Assembly: GCF_021134715.1 (NCBI RefSeq) | Contig: NC_060017.1 | Location: 4,464,001-4,528,000, forward strand | Direction: 5' to 3' | Source of the DNA: Daphnia pulex | Lineage: Eukaryota > Arthropoda > Branchiopoda > Diplostraca > Daphniidae | Length of the DNA stretch: 64,000 nucleotides | Part shown: in pieces, positions 33,001-44,600 of the stretch | Numbering within the stretch: position 1 is the stretch's first letter | Layout of the letters: every line of letters starts with the position of its first letter | Made by a program: the position numbers and the translations under genes | The notes under the pieces: model-generated | The model's database searches: none | The model's input: the letters and a program-made list of their open reading frames with translations, nothing else | What the model was told of the DNA's origin: nothing

Positions 33001-36000
33001 AGTAAATGAATTGAAAGGAAACATAGGAGAGGCTGAGCGCCAAAATAAATCGATCAAGCAAGAATTGGACTGTGAAATAACAGCGCACCAGGAAGCAAAA
33101 TCAAACTGGAAACTTACCCAGAATCATCTGGAAGACGACCAGAACGAACAGTCAGTCGAAATATCGAAAGTTAGTTCTAATGCCGAATATACACATAAAT
33201 TATTTTTTGCTCTACTCCATTTAAAATGTCTTATACTTAGCTTCAGAGTACTTTGCAGATAATGAACGACCAGAAGAAATTCCTGGAAGCCCAGGTTAAT
33301 GATTTGCAGTGCAAATTGGTTGCGGCTGGACGAAATCATGAGGCGATCCGAGAGAAAAACCTTTCGTTTGAACGTCAATTGGAATTTTCAGCAATAGAAA
33401 TTTCAACTGTATGCTTTTCCCTGTACATTTTAGGTTAACTTAATCACAAAAATTTCGTCCATTCTAGTTGAGGGTAGAAGCTCAAGAGCAAACCAACAGA
33501 AATAACGAACTCCAGGCTCAACTTGATGAAATACGGATGAAATCTGCATTAACAGAAGATAACTTGAAGGCAGCATTGAGTAAATCTCGCAAGGAGCTCG
33601 ATTCGCAACGAGAAACTTATCAGGAGACCGTGCGAAATTTGACGGAAGCACGTTTTCAACTTCGTTCCTCAGAAAGTACATGCAACGAAACTCTTTTCGA
33701 TCGAACCAAGGTAAAACTGTCAACACCTTTGTTCCTTAATATTCTGTGTCAGTCACATTTTTGTTTTAGCTACAGGCTGAAATAGCCAATCTCTTGAACG
33801 AGAAACTGAAAATCGAAGAAAAAGCCCAGTGTTTGGAAAGAACAGTGAGAGCTCAAGAGCAGAATATTGAAACAGTCACAGAAAACAATCTCAAGCTAAT
33901 GAAGGACAAACTGGAAATCGAAGAAACAGTCAAACGTCTGGAAAAGGAATTAAGTTTTCAGGAGCAGAATCTGGCCGTACTTACTGCAGGCAATGCTTCT
34001 TTGAAACAGTCGCTTAGCGCTTACGAAGAATATATAAAAATCACCCATCAAAAGTGTCAACTCGTTTTCACTGAAAACTCTGGAGTATAATTTTCCATCA
34101 AGTATTTCCCGCATTAAACTGAATGTATAAGTTAATTTCTTTTTAGGCTGTGAATAATGCAAGAAATCTGATAGATGAAATTAAAATATTGAACGAGAAA
34201 ATGGAAATCATCCGACAAAATGCCGAAGTTGTTGATGAAGACTTTAAGGATTTAAATTTTTCTTTTGAAAAGTTTATAGAGACGAAGAACTCCTCCTTTA
34301 TGGAAATCTGGGAACGTCTACAGGATAAACAGTTCTGTCTTACATCTTCGGTTGAAGCGCTACAAAGAGCAACCATTGAAAAGTCCTCGGTTGGTACATT
34401 TCTTATTGATATGGTTATCAAAATTAAAGAAACTATGTAATTTTAGTTGGAAAATGAGATATCCGGGTTGAGAACTGAAAAAATGGAGTTCGAGAACAAA
34501 ATCAAGACGTTAACAGAAAACTCAGTAACATCGGAATCTACCCAAGAAAAACTTCGAAACAGAAATGCTGTTCTAGAGAACATGAAATCATCAGCAAGTC
34601 AACAGATTTTAGATCTTCAAAAGCGCGTGCATTCAGTAGAAGCTGAACTAGCCTTAGTATAATGCAAAACCTTTTCTGATATACCGAATTTAGTTCTCAA
34701 CTTTTATGTTTCTCCCAGTCAAACGGAAAAGCCCAAGAACTGGCGAAGGAGAAATCGAGTCTGGAAAATCAACTAGGTTCATTACGCCGCCAGTTGCAAG
34801 CGTCCCTTGACAAAAGTGAAAAAACTATTCGAATGCTGATTGCAGATAAGGAAGAGCTTGAGAAAAGCACCAAAACACTGACAGAAACCACAGTTAAGTG
34901 GAAATCTGCTTACGAACAAATGTGCAATCGAAACTCGGCTCTAAATAGTTCGGTGGCTTCGTCAAGTCAGCAGATTTCAAATCTTCAGCAAAGTGTCGAT
35001 GCTCTGGAAACGGAGCTAAAATTGGTATAAAGCATCTTTCTAATATAATTTACTTCTTTTTAAGACTTTCTTCTCTTCTCTTTTCAGTCGAATGAAAAAG
35101 CTAGAGATTTCCATGTGTATAAAACAAATCAGGAGTCTCAGCTAGGATCACTTCGCCAACAGCTGCAAGTGTGTCAAGAGAAGTCCAGTCGGGATTTGGA
35201 AAAATTGCGAACCCAAATGGAAATCGAAAGAGCCTCTCACGAAGACTACAAAACGCGTCTTGGCGTCACTGACAGTAATCCTCAGGAATCCAAAGTGCTT
35301 ACGAATGAAATTAAGCATGGAGGCCCAAAGGTACGCATTAGTATTCGCAAAGTCATATTGATTATAATTTGATGTTTTATTGCATAACTTGCAACAGTAT
35401 CAGTATGTTAAGTGTTAACACATGCACCTTTTGATATTTTGGGTCAGGTCGCGAGCAAATTAAGTAAGAGATTCGTGAACGATAACCAAAACTCGAATGC
35501 TCAGCGAAATGAAATGCTATCAGCACCATCAGTTTTCACCAACGAAGAATTTCAGAGACGACCGTTGAACGACTGTCGTAAGCAATTAGAAACGGGGAAG
35601 ACGTCACATAAAAACCAGTCCAACAACTCGGAAAGTTCTTCAAATGAATTCGGTCTTGCAAACTGCCTCGAAGACACCGTCAACATTTCTTCTAAGGTAA
35701 AGGCTTGATTTTGTGTAGAAACTTGTATAGCCTGGGTTTTTAATTGATAGATATTATTAGCTATTATATTTTTTATCGCCACACGACTAAGAGTATGTTA
35801 ATGTCCCCTATCTCACGAGATTACTATTGTGTGACCGTTATTCTCGCTTTGATTTAAAACCAAGCTTTTCCTATGCTCAGAATAAGGACGCAGACAAACG
35901 TGGCAGTAAAACATTAGCAACGGACGGAGAAAATGAGGCGGTTAAAATTATTGAAGAATCTCCACCTTCGGCTACTCGAAAGTTAAGTTTCAAATGCAAG

Positions 36001-36700
36001 GTGGAAATAAGCCTTCTCGAGTTTATATTGTTATTTTCTTTTTTATGTTTAGGCTCCTACAAGAAGTGCGGCGGCTGCTGCCAAACGATCACTTTCCGTT
36101 AAGATAGAATGCGAGGTTTTATTTCTAATATTTTTCGCCTTGGTCTTTTTTTGGTTTAATTTGTTCTAATTCACTCTCGTTTAATTTTCTTAGTATTCTT
36201 CTAACACCAGTAGCAACGAGCAACGCGCAACTGAGATCAACAATGAGGCATACGCAATTCGTGGGCGGAAGAAGGTATTGATCTCTTTCTTTCCTTTCGT
36301 CACCCTCTTAAATTTTCTATTTATAATATTTCAGTTGGTTCTCCCTCCATCTCCACCATATGCTTTTCCGACGCCGTCGCCAATATCAGTAGATAGCAAA
36401 CATGTCCAACAGGTTATATAAGCATAACATTTTATATGTATAAACCAAGGTTAAAACGTTTTGTCATTGTTTATACTGTAATAGAATCCAAAATCACCGG
36501 AAAAAGCTGTCAGAGCTCGAAATGAAGAAGCTCAAGTCAGTGCTAACGAATCCTTTTCAGCGACACCTTTTCCACCGGCTAAGCAGACTTACACCCGAAA
36601 ACGCTTATCGATGACTGCCCGTACCTGCAAAACCAATTCAAGTCCAGTCCGTCCCAGCCCGCTCTCAGCTCGGGTAGCTAAGAAATCTCGTAACAAGTAG
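30011..36700 (+). CDS. Large exon-repeat coiled-coil protein with SP/TP-rich head and basic tail
   Basis: About 22 coding exons separated by introns of roughly 55-180 bp encode about 1,700 residues. The head (exon 1, 30011-30688, MERKSFGFTQSRFMTKKPSP) is rich in Ser-Pro/Thr-Pro and repeats a G-F/L-P-G/S-FF...SSP...FTP motif twice. From 31000 to about 35330 nearly every exon is heptad-type coiled coil (for example LRSQLDSLREYFKDSEENLR and LKDEKNQLKSEIDEFRGN). The tail (35448-36700) is Ser-rich and basic, with TPTRSAAAAAKRSLSVK, YTRKRLSMTARTCK and a C-terminal VAKKSRNK; these are nuclear-localisation-like. From the third coding exon the junctions I checked are phase 0. No enzyme domain is seen and the family was not recognised. 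Globular head, long rod and basic S/T-P tail are compatible with a synaptonemal-complex, centrosomal or spindle protein (inference). Confidence 0.8.
32389..33409 (+). repeat. Three and a half tandem coiled-coil exon units of about 74 residues
   Basis: Units align as: part of the exon ending at 32602 (VKMLSDTKNALEFQVNELQE...), exon 32666-32886 (VLKDEKNQLKSEIDEFRGNL...), exon 32948-33169 (VLSDQNKFLEAQVNELKGNI...) and the start of exon 33242-33409 (IMNDQKKFLEAQVNDLQCKL...). The first three share a second half of the pattern KxELDxExxAHxExxSxxKxCxxQLxxDxxxHSVELSK. Exons 34447-34660 and 34720-35025 form another related pair (RNxxLxxxxSSxSQQIxxLQxxVxxxExEL). Confidence 0.85.
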
Positions 36701-37680
36701 AGTTATCTTTTTTCAAGAGAGATCAACATGCCTTGCGAATCCTTATTGAAATAGGAACTTTCAAGTAATGGATGGGCAATTTTCATTCGAATTAACTTGG
36801 TGTTAAAAATTGCCAAAAGCTTTTCATTTCTTTTTCTCGAGTTCCATAACTTAAAAAATGTCTTTATTGTAAGTTGGATTTTGTAAATTCCTCTCTTGTG
36901 TTGGCTGCTAGGAAGGTAATTCAAGTGGTATCTTTTTTTGGCAGTCATTTAGTTCCCTCCTTTCATCCCCTTTGTTCTCTGAAAGCAATACATGTGTTAA
37001 TTTCCCGTACGTATTACTCCATTTTTTTCTACTTAAGTTTTAGTTGTTGTCTCCCTGAATCAAAATTTAAGTTTAAGCGAAAATAAAAAAAAAATGTTTA
37101 TGTTAATGCCGGATGGTGGAATGGAAACACTGCTTCACAGTTCTTCTGAAAGTTCTTTTACTTTGGCAGTTGGGAGTTAAGGTAGTTACTTAAGGAGCAA
37201 AGCGAACTTAGCAATCAGGCAACTATTATTTAAAAATGAAACGTAAAACCTTGGTGAAGCCGCCAATTAACTCCAGCAGTCTGAAAGCCTCCCTCTGGAC
37301 TCCGGCTCTCCTCCCAGAGGACTGGAGGGAACCTGGCGACGCAAAGTCTCGTAGCATAATAAACATGAACGAATGAACGGAACGACTGGATTGCTTTCAA
37401 ATTTGAAGACAGCTCAACATTGTTCGAATATTGAATCCTACGAATACGGAGATAAATGAGAAATGAATCAAATAGGAACAAGTGGGAAAGGTCATTGGAA
37501 GTGAATCAAAATGGTTTCCCCAGAAAGTGGTTGTTGGTGAAATGCTGAAGGACAACTGGTCGACATTCACTCGTGAAAGACACATGCCCCAACGAGACGG
37601 TTCTAAAATATGCAGACCTGGTAAAATACAAAGAACGCAATCAATTCAATTCAATTCAATAATAGTAAATAATTTTTTGT
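36701..37680. other. 3' flank of the coiled-coil gene and spacer
   Basis: It holds the probable 3' UTR of the coiled-coil gene, then spacer with an (AATTC)n pentanucleotide run at about 37638-37660. Frames on both strands at 37230-37690 have no recognised homology. One minus-strand segment (HILEPSRWGMCLSRVNVDQL, about 37610-37550) looks protein-like and might be a further relic. Confidence 0.4.
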
Positions 37681-38750
37681 TTAAGTAGTACTAATGAGAG
37701 TTCCAGTGAATGAAGTGGAAAGGACGAGCGTAACGAGAAACCGGCCATAAGCTGAAACATCGACACTGGCGTCATTGTGGATTTTGCATTCGGGAAGGAC
37801 AATGTTGGCCTAAGGATCGCGGATGTCGGGGATGTATTTGTCTTTCGCGCAGAAATCCCAGGCCTGAATTCGGTACGTCAGATGAGCGCTGAGTGACATT
37901 TGTGATTTCGCATTCCGGCGAAGAGTACAGCATTGTTGCCCTGGGCCTTGTTCGGCTACTCCGGAAGCAATTCTGGCAGCTCCAGTTCCACCTCCCATAA
38001 CATGTCCGACACGCGGGAAAATCCTCCAAGGTGGCGGGGCATTACGGGGACTACCAATAGTCGGCGAAGTGAGCCTTTTCTCTACCGCAGCCACAAATCC
38101 TTCGCCTCTCATCGCGTTGGAGAAACGCGAGGGAATGACCGGGGAACAGCCAAAGGTCCAGGCCTGGGTGGAGTTCCTGGAAATCATCTGACGTTACTGC
38201 CGGCTACCGATGTTGTCGTCGTTGCTGGTGGTGGTTGTGAAGTAGAAGTCACATCGGCCGAATCAGTTGAATTGATTCCGCGTCGGGAAAAGAAATGGGT
38301 GATATTTTCCACCATAGTCGAAAGCCAGAGACGATAAAGAGTTCGGTCTTGGTGGTACTCCGCTATCCGGCGCTCCTGGCTGTTGAGATGGGAGCGTTGC
38401 TGCTTCCGCTGCCGTTACCCATATTGTTTTGTTGCACATTAGACAAATACTCTCTCCACGGAAGCCTGTCAAATGGATTATCAAGGTCAAAAACTGTGAT
38501 CCTAATAAAGCGATTAAAGTTTACCTCATTCGCTAGTCAAGGGTGAACAATAGGACTCGACTGTCGACAACGATTCGCTGCCGTTGCGGCGGGCTCGGCC
38601 ATCACATATGAGAGAGTGAGCCAATAAATAAAATAAAAACAAAACAAACAAAAAACAGTAAAATTAATGATGAAATAAAAAATGTCCAAGAGAGACGAAT
38701 TTTACCATTATCTGTATCGGAAGAATCTGTCTCCATCTTCGAGAAGGCGA
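37681..38750 (-). pseudogene. AMBRA1: AMBRA1-like gene fragment with a nonsense codon and frame breaks
   Basis: The minus strand encodes HLTYRIQAWDFCAKDKYIPD then IRDP, an in-frame TAG at 37810-37812, and ANIVLPECKIHNDASVDVSA then YGRFLVTLV. This matches the C-terminal beta-propeller part of AMBRA1 (...CKIYNDASVDISADGQLLA...), where DPK followed by NIV would be expected; AAG to TAG is one substitution. The frame ends at 37681 soon after, before the conserved ...VYSL continuation. Upstream (38230-38750) are pieces in different frames: METDSSDTDN, SESLSTVESYCSPLTSE, LPWREYLSNVQQNNMGNG and NSLSSLAFDYGGK. Two of them are joined across a normal-looking 60-bp intron. AMBRA1 is an autophagy and CRL4 ubiquitin-ligase substrate receptor. 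This copy is truncated and appears inactive; the intact gene is not in the window. Confidence 0.68.
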
Positions 38751-41625
38751 AATGGGCGATAACGGAATTTCAATGTTTAGACTACTAACCGTTCCTTGGG
38801 TGGTTGAAAACAATTCAAGTTGCTACATCTTCATGATGAACACTGAACAATTTAGAGGTGCCAATAACATGAGTCACGAGAGAGCCTATCAAATAAAAGA
38901 AAAAGTAATTAATGAAAAAAAGTAAATAAAGAATAAATTATTGTCATCAATGTCAAGATAGTACTACAACTTGTCAATGTGCCTGGTGTGGTAGTAAAAT
39001 AATCATGTGATGCTTACCTGTGTTTCCAACAAATATTTTGATCATAAAAGTGATGTTTGGTAGCTGAAGTTGTGGTTAGTATGAATTAACCAGGAACTTG
39101 ATGTAAACTGGGAATGTGAATGGTCCATGAATATCACCTGACAGACACACTATCTAGCAATAGTATAATACAGAGATGTGTTTAACAACAACAGTGTCAG
39201 TTGACAAATGTATCTATAATATCTATACTACATCTATCTATCTATCCATACTCTATACTATACTATCAATACATATTTGCTTACATGTCACATGTCATTA
39301 GCACTTATACTTTTTGGGGGAGATTGAATAATCCAATCCAAAGCGAAACAATTCCATGTCACACTTTTGTCACTTCTTGCACCCATGCGATCTGGTTATA
39401 ACCACGTGTAAAGTTGCCAAGGGTACAACACCCAGGTATGATGATTGGGTAATCGAGAAACAAAATTAAAAAATTGATTTGGACGGATATTTGTCGATGA
39501 ACAATTCAATTGCTGAAACTTTTGACCACATGCTGAAATGAAATCTTAACCGATTCTTCTGAGTTCTGGCTAGCGTCTAACACTCCAACGAGAATTCTGA
39601 CATTTTAGTGAGCTTCATGCTTCATTCAAAAACGAGCAGACGTACTTTCGTGGAACGAGAAGCGGCGTTGCCAATTTATGCAACTCAAACCGCCTAATGA
39701 AATATTTTTAGAAATGCCAAATGCGACTTCAAAGATCAAAGATAAAGCGCCGAAATATAGCGGATATCACTTTTTCTCTGGCACAGCTAAAGTAAAATCG
39801 TGGTGTCTTGATGTGTAGTACGAACAATTGAGTTTGCAAATGCATTGTTGTTGTTGCATTGTTGTCGTTGGCAGAATACAGTTTGGCGACTAGAATCCAT
39901 ACAGGAAATTCGAGGGATTTTTATGATTCGAATTAGATTTAAAAGATATTACATCTCAGAATCTAGTTACAATAAATAGCTATAATTTAACATTTTCCGT
40001 TGTGATGATTTCTATGCCTCGCTCCTACGGGAACCCGGAACCTTTCGGCTTTCACGGCGTCGACCATTTATAAATAATTGAAAATGAATTCCTTCTTATT
40101 TTATGTAGTGTGTATTCCTGTTAGAAGATAATGCATAAATTAATGGAGGGGTAACCAGATTGGTCGGACATTTGGGGAGAAAAATGGCCACAGGCCATAC
40201 CTTACATTACACTATAGAGCTAATCTTTGCAAGACCAATTGGGAGAAAAAAAAAATCGGGGAATAGAAGTGGGAGAAGGTATAGAAAATGCCACATATCT
40301 TTGATAACAATAGTTGAGCACGGCACCAGATATGGCCTTGCACACTGGTCATTCTGCGAGACAGTATTTTTGTTGTGAAAATCCCGACCGATAATACAAA
40401 AGCAACAACAAAAGAAACAAAAAAAATACTTTGATCAAGAAGTATAAGCAACCTGTCAACTGCAAGGCAACACACACGCGTTAACATAAGAATAACATTA
40501 ACTTGCACTCGTTGACGCTGCCACAGTATAAAATAGACGAATGCTGAATGACCAAGAAGCGTAAGGCGTGTCCGGAGAAATGATCCGATTCGAATAATAA
40601 TAATAATTATTAAAAAAAAAGATCCTTGATTGATGTTTAAAAAAAAAATAAAAAAATCGAAATACATGTCGAAAGTGTGTGAAAAAGTAGGAGAAAAAGT
40701 GTGGAGGAGAAGGAATCGGGAGGAGAATTGGGTATCGTCAAAAGTCGGGTGCTATTTACAGCGAACTAGAGTCAAGTCTCAAGATCTTGGGCGGCATCGT
40801 CAGCGTTGGCAAATCATCCGTCACGTTCATTTTGTTTGGTTTGATTCCTTTCATCTCGACATGAAAAAAGACAAGCGCACAAGTTGTATCTGATGATTTT
40901 ATACTTTCTTTCGTATAAATTAAACAAGTCGGGGAGAAATAGTCAATAATGCCATATAAAGAAATAGATAACAATCAAAAGAGCCAATAGATTCCATCAC
41001 AGACCAGCTGGATGTCACCTGTTGCTCTCTCTCTCTTATTATTATTTTTTTTTTTCAAACAAAAAATAGTCGTCTTTTAGTCCCGTCTCGTCATTCGTAA
41101 AAAAGTCTTGATTGCGCTTGTGGGTATTTTTTTTGTAATTTTTTGTATTTTGTGAATTTTTTAAATTTTGAGTTTTCAAGTCGAAGAGATGGTCGTTTTT
41201 TGAGTTGTTTCTTTTTTCGTCAGATGTAAATAAGATGTAAATAAGATATAATAAACGTCTTTGTGTTTGTTGTTTTTTTGTTTGTTTCTCATTTGCTTTC
41301 GTCGTCCGACGTGTTGGCAACGTTTGACTCCGACACACCCAGAATCGGAGCGTCTCGTGATTTGAGGGGGAGAGTCAGGGGAGAAAAGAATAAATAAAAC
41401 AAGGTTACAATAGATAGAGCAGGTGGGGATGGGGGTGGGGTGGGGTGGGGGGGATTTGGGAGGGAGGCTAGGGAGGACTCGGCTGGGACAGCAGTCTCAT
41501 CATCAGCAAGGTGGAGGGAGTTTTTTGTTGTTATAATGATAAAATTAAAAGGTGGTATAGATAGAGGTGGAAAAATAATGTAGAAAGTGAAAATCTGATC
41601 GATCCAGGGCGAGAAAAACCCCTTT
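38751..41625. other. Spacer and 3' flank of the YGAPK repeat gene
   Basis: 2.9 kb without a supported gene. A tetranucleotide-like (ATCT)n region lies near 39225-39250. A G-rich tract lies at 41430-41470. The part adjacent to 41625 is probably the 3' UTR of the minus-strand repeat-protein gene. No transposase or reverse-transcriptase motifs seen. Confidence 0.45.
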
Positions 41626-44600
41626 CTACTCTTCATCCTGGCTGTCGATCGTCAGCGCCGATCCGACCGTCAGTTCTACTGGACTCTCTCCATCAGCCTC
41701 CGCTTGCTGCTGTTCGTCAGACTTGGCGTTCCTCAATCCGTAGACTTGACCCCGGTTGTAAACGGGGAAGTAATTGGCTGCGCCGGGGACTGCGAAACCG
41801 GGAGCCGAGCCACCGCTCACTGGCGTCCACTCATCGCTCTTGACTGCGTAACCGCCAGCGGCTGCTGCTGCTCCGGCGTCGTAAGCGGGAGCCTGCTCCT
41901 GTTGGGGCTCAGCTGGAGCAACAGAATAGCTGGCACCGGCATCGTAAGCCTGTGGCTGCTGTTGAGAGTAGTCGGGCTGGGATCCAGCGTCGGAATAAGT
42001 CGGTGCCTCAGCGGCGTAACTGGCTCCGGCGTCGTAAGATGGCTCCTGGGGAGCATAGCTGGATCCAGTGTCGTAAGATGGGGCCTGAGGAGGGTAAGCC
42101 GGAGCTGGGGCTGAGTAAGCTGGCTCTTGTGGGGCGTACGATTGCTCCTGAGGAGCGTACGATTGCTCTTGAGGAGCGTAAGATTGCTCCTGGGGGGCAT
42201 AGCTGGCTCCAGTGTCGTAAGATGGGGCCTGTGGTGCGTAGCTGGCTCCTGCGTCATAAGCTGGCGCTTGAGGTGCGTAGCTGGCTCCTTGGTCGTAAGT
42301 TGGGACTTGAGGGTATCCGGCTCCGCTGTCGTAAGACGGCTCCTGAGCAGAGTAACCGGCATCGTATGATGGAGGGGCAGATCCGTAGCTAGGAGCTGGG
42401 GCGTATTCAGCAACTGGGGCCTGGTAGACGTGCACTGGTGGGCGGACACCCTGGTAGATGATGATGGGTGGCTTGTGGTAGGCTTTGGGTGCTGGAACGT
42501 ACACTCCCTTGGCCTTGGGCTGCTCGTATCCGTGGCTCTGTCCTTTGGACTTGGGGGCTTTGGGGGCCTTTCCGTACTGTCCTTTAGGTGCCTTGGGAGC
42601 TTTGGGTGATCCGTAAGATGCCTTGGGGGCCTTGGGAGCTCCGTAACCCTTAGCTTTGGGTGCTTTAGGTGCCTTGGGAGCCTTTGGTGCGCCGTAAGAG
42701 GCTTTAGGTGCCTTTGGTGCTTTAGGAGCAGAGTATCCCTTAGCCTTGGGAGCTTTAGGAGCCTTTGGTGCCTTTTTGGGTTCTTCGGGAGTGATGTAAG
42801 CCTCTGGTTGTTGGTAAACGTGAATGGGTGGGTGTCCAGCGTAAACGATATGAGGAGCCTCTGGTGCTGCTGCTGCCTTCGCCTTGGGAGCCTTAGGAGC
42901 TGAGTATCCCTTAGCCTTGGGTGCCTTGGGAGCTTTGGGTGCTGCGTATCCCTTAGCTTTAGGGGCCTTGGGTGCCTTGGGGGCCTTTGGAGCTCCGTAG
43001 GATGCCTTTGGTTTCTTGGGAGCGCCGTATCCCTTGCTCTTGATTTTAGGCAAAGAGATCTTTGGCAGCTTGGGGGCACCGTACGAAGCCTTAGGTGCCT
43101 TGGGTTTCTTGGGGGCACCGTAAGCGGCAGAAGGAGCGGCGTAGTAAGGATCGGGCTGGTTGACGTAAACGGGAGCAGGAGCTGGAGGAGCGCTCAAGTA
43201 AAGTGGCTGTGTGTTGGCAACGGGGTAAGCTGCTGGAGCCTGTTCGTAAGCCGGGGCTTGGTGATCGTAAGCAGGAGCCGGTTGTTCGTAAGCGGGAGCC
43301 TGTTGATCGTAAGCCGGGGCTGGCTGTTCATAGGCTGGAGCTTGTTGTTCGTAAGAAGGAGCTGGCTGCTCGTAGGCCGGGGCCGAAGGGTAAGCCGGAG
43401 CTTGTTGCTCGTAAGAAGGAGCTGGCTGTTCGTAGGCAGGAGCCGTGGCATAAGCCTGTCCAGATGGAGCGGCTTCGTAGGCGGGAGCAGGAGCTGTTTC
43501 ATAGGCAGCCGGTTGTGGAGCGTAAGCTGGGGCCGGTGCAACATCGTAATACTGAGCAGGAGGAGTGTAAGGAGCTGGGGCGGCCTCATAAGGAGCTGGA
43601 GCTGGGGGAGCAGCTTCGTAAGTCTGTGGCTGAGGAGCGTAGGCCGGAGCTGGAGGAGCAGCATCGTAAGATTGCTGCTGAGGAGCGTAAGAAGAAGCAG
43701 CAGGAGCAGATTCGTACGACTGCTGTTGGGGGTAAGCTGGAGCCGGAGCGGCATCGTAAGATGGCTGCGGGTAAGCTGGAGCTGGAGCGGGCTCGTAAAA
43801 TGGTTGAGGGTAAGCTGGAGCTGGAGCAGCTTCATAAGTTGGAGCTGCTGGGGCAGCGTCGTAGGTAGGAGCCGGAGCAGTTTCATAGGCTTGCGGTTGG
43901 GGGTAAGCCGGAGCGGGAGCCTCATAGGCTGGAGCGGCTTGTTCGTAAACCGGGGCCGGAGGAGTGTAAGGAGCCGGAGCTGAGGCAGCGTAAGCTGATC
44001 CAGCATCGTAAGACGGGGCTGGTTGCTCGTAAGACGAGGCGTATTGAGGAGCCGGAGCCGGGGCGTAGTCTCCCGCTGGCGGGTGGACAACGTGGATGGG
44101 CGGCTGGCTATCGGATTGGTAAATCAGGACCGGAAGGTCGTGATGCGGAAGTGGGACGTATTTGATGGGGTGTTCAGCCTTGGGCTGCTTGTATTCGGGC
44201 TCAGGAGCTCCGTATCCGTATCCCTTTCCCTTGGATTTCTCTTTCTGTTTGAATAGAAAAAAATGTGATAGAAAATTAATGATTGTCAAAAGAAATCAAC
44301 AGTTAATCACAAGTCACTAACCTTAGCCTTTTGGGGAAGAGGTGGGGGTGGGAAATAGATGACGGGTGGCTTCTCAGCGGTGTAGACGATGGGTCCGGCA
44401 TATTTGACTGGAGTAGGGGCTTTGGGTGCTTTAGGAGCCTTGGGTGCCTTGGGTGCTTTGGGAGCTGCGTATCCCTTGGCTTTGGGTGCTTTGGGTGCAC
44501 CGTAACCGGAGCTGGGTGGGGCCGAATACGAGTCTTGTCCATATCCGCCTCCTCCGCCTCCTTTATCTGCGCATGCTAAATGAAGGGCTATCGCTAAGGA

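Noticed and set aside
39201-39401. Plus-strand frame over (ATCT)n DNA
   Set aside because: Low-complexity translation, no features.
41704-44256. Long open frames antisense to, and in the other forward frame of, the YGAPK repeat gene (up to 433 codons)
   Set aside because: They mirror the repeat composition (few stop codons in PAPxYEQ/APK codons) and begin and end inside repeats. The sense frame alone has a signal peptide and splice-consistent exons.
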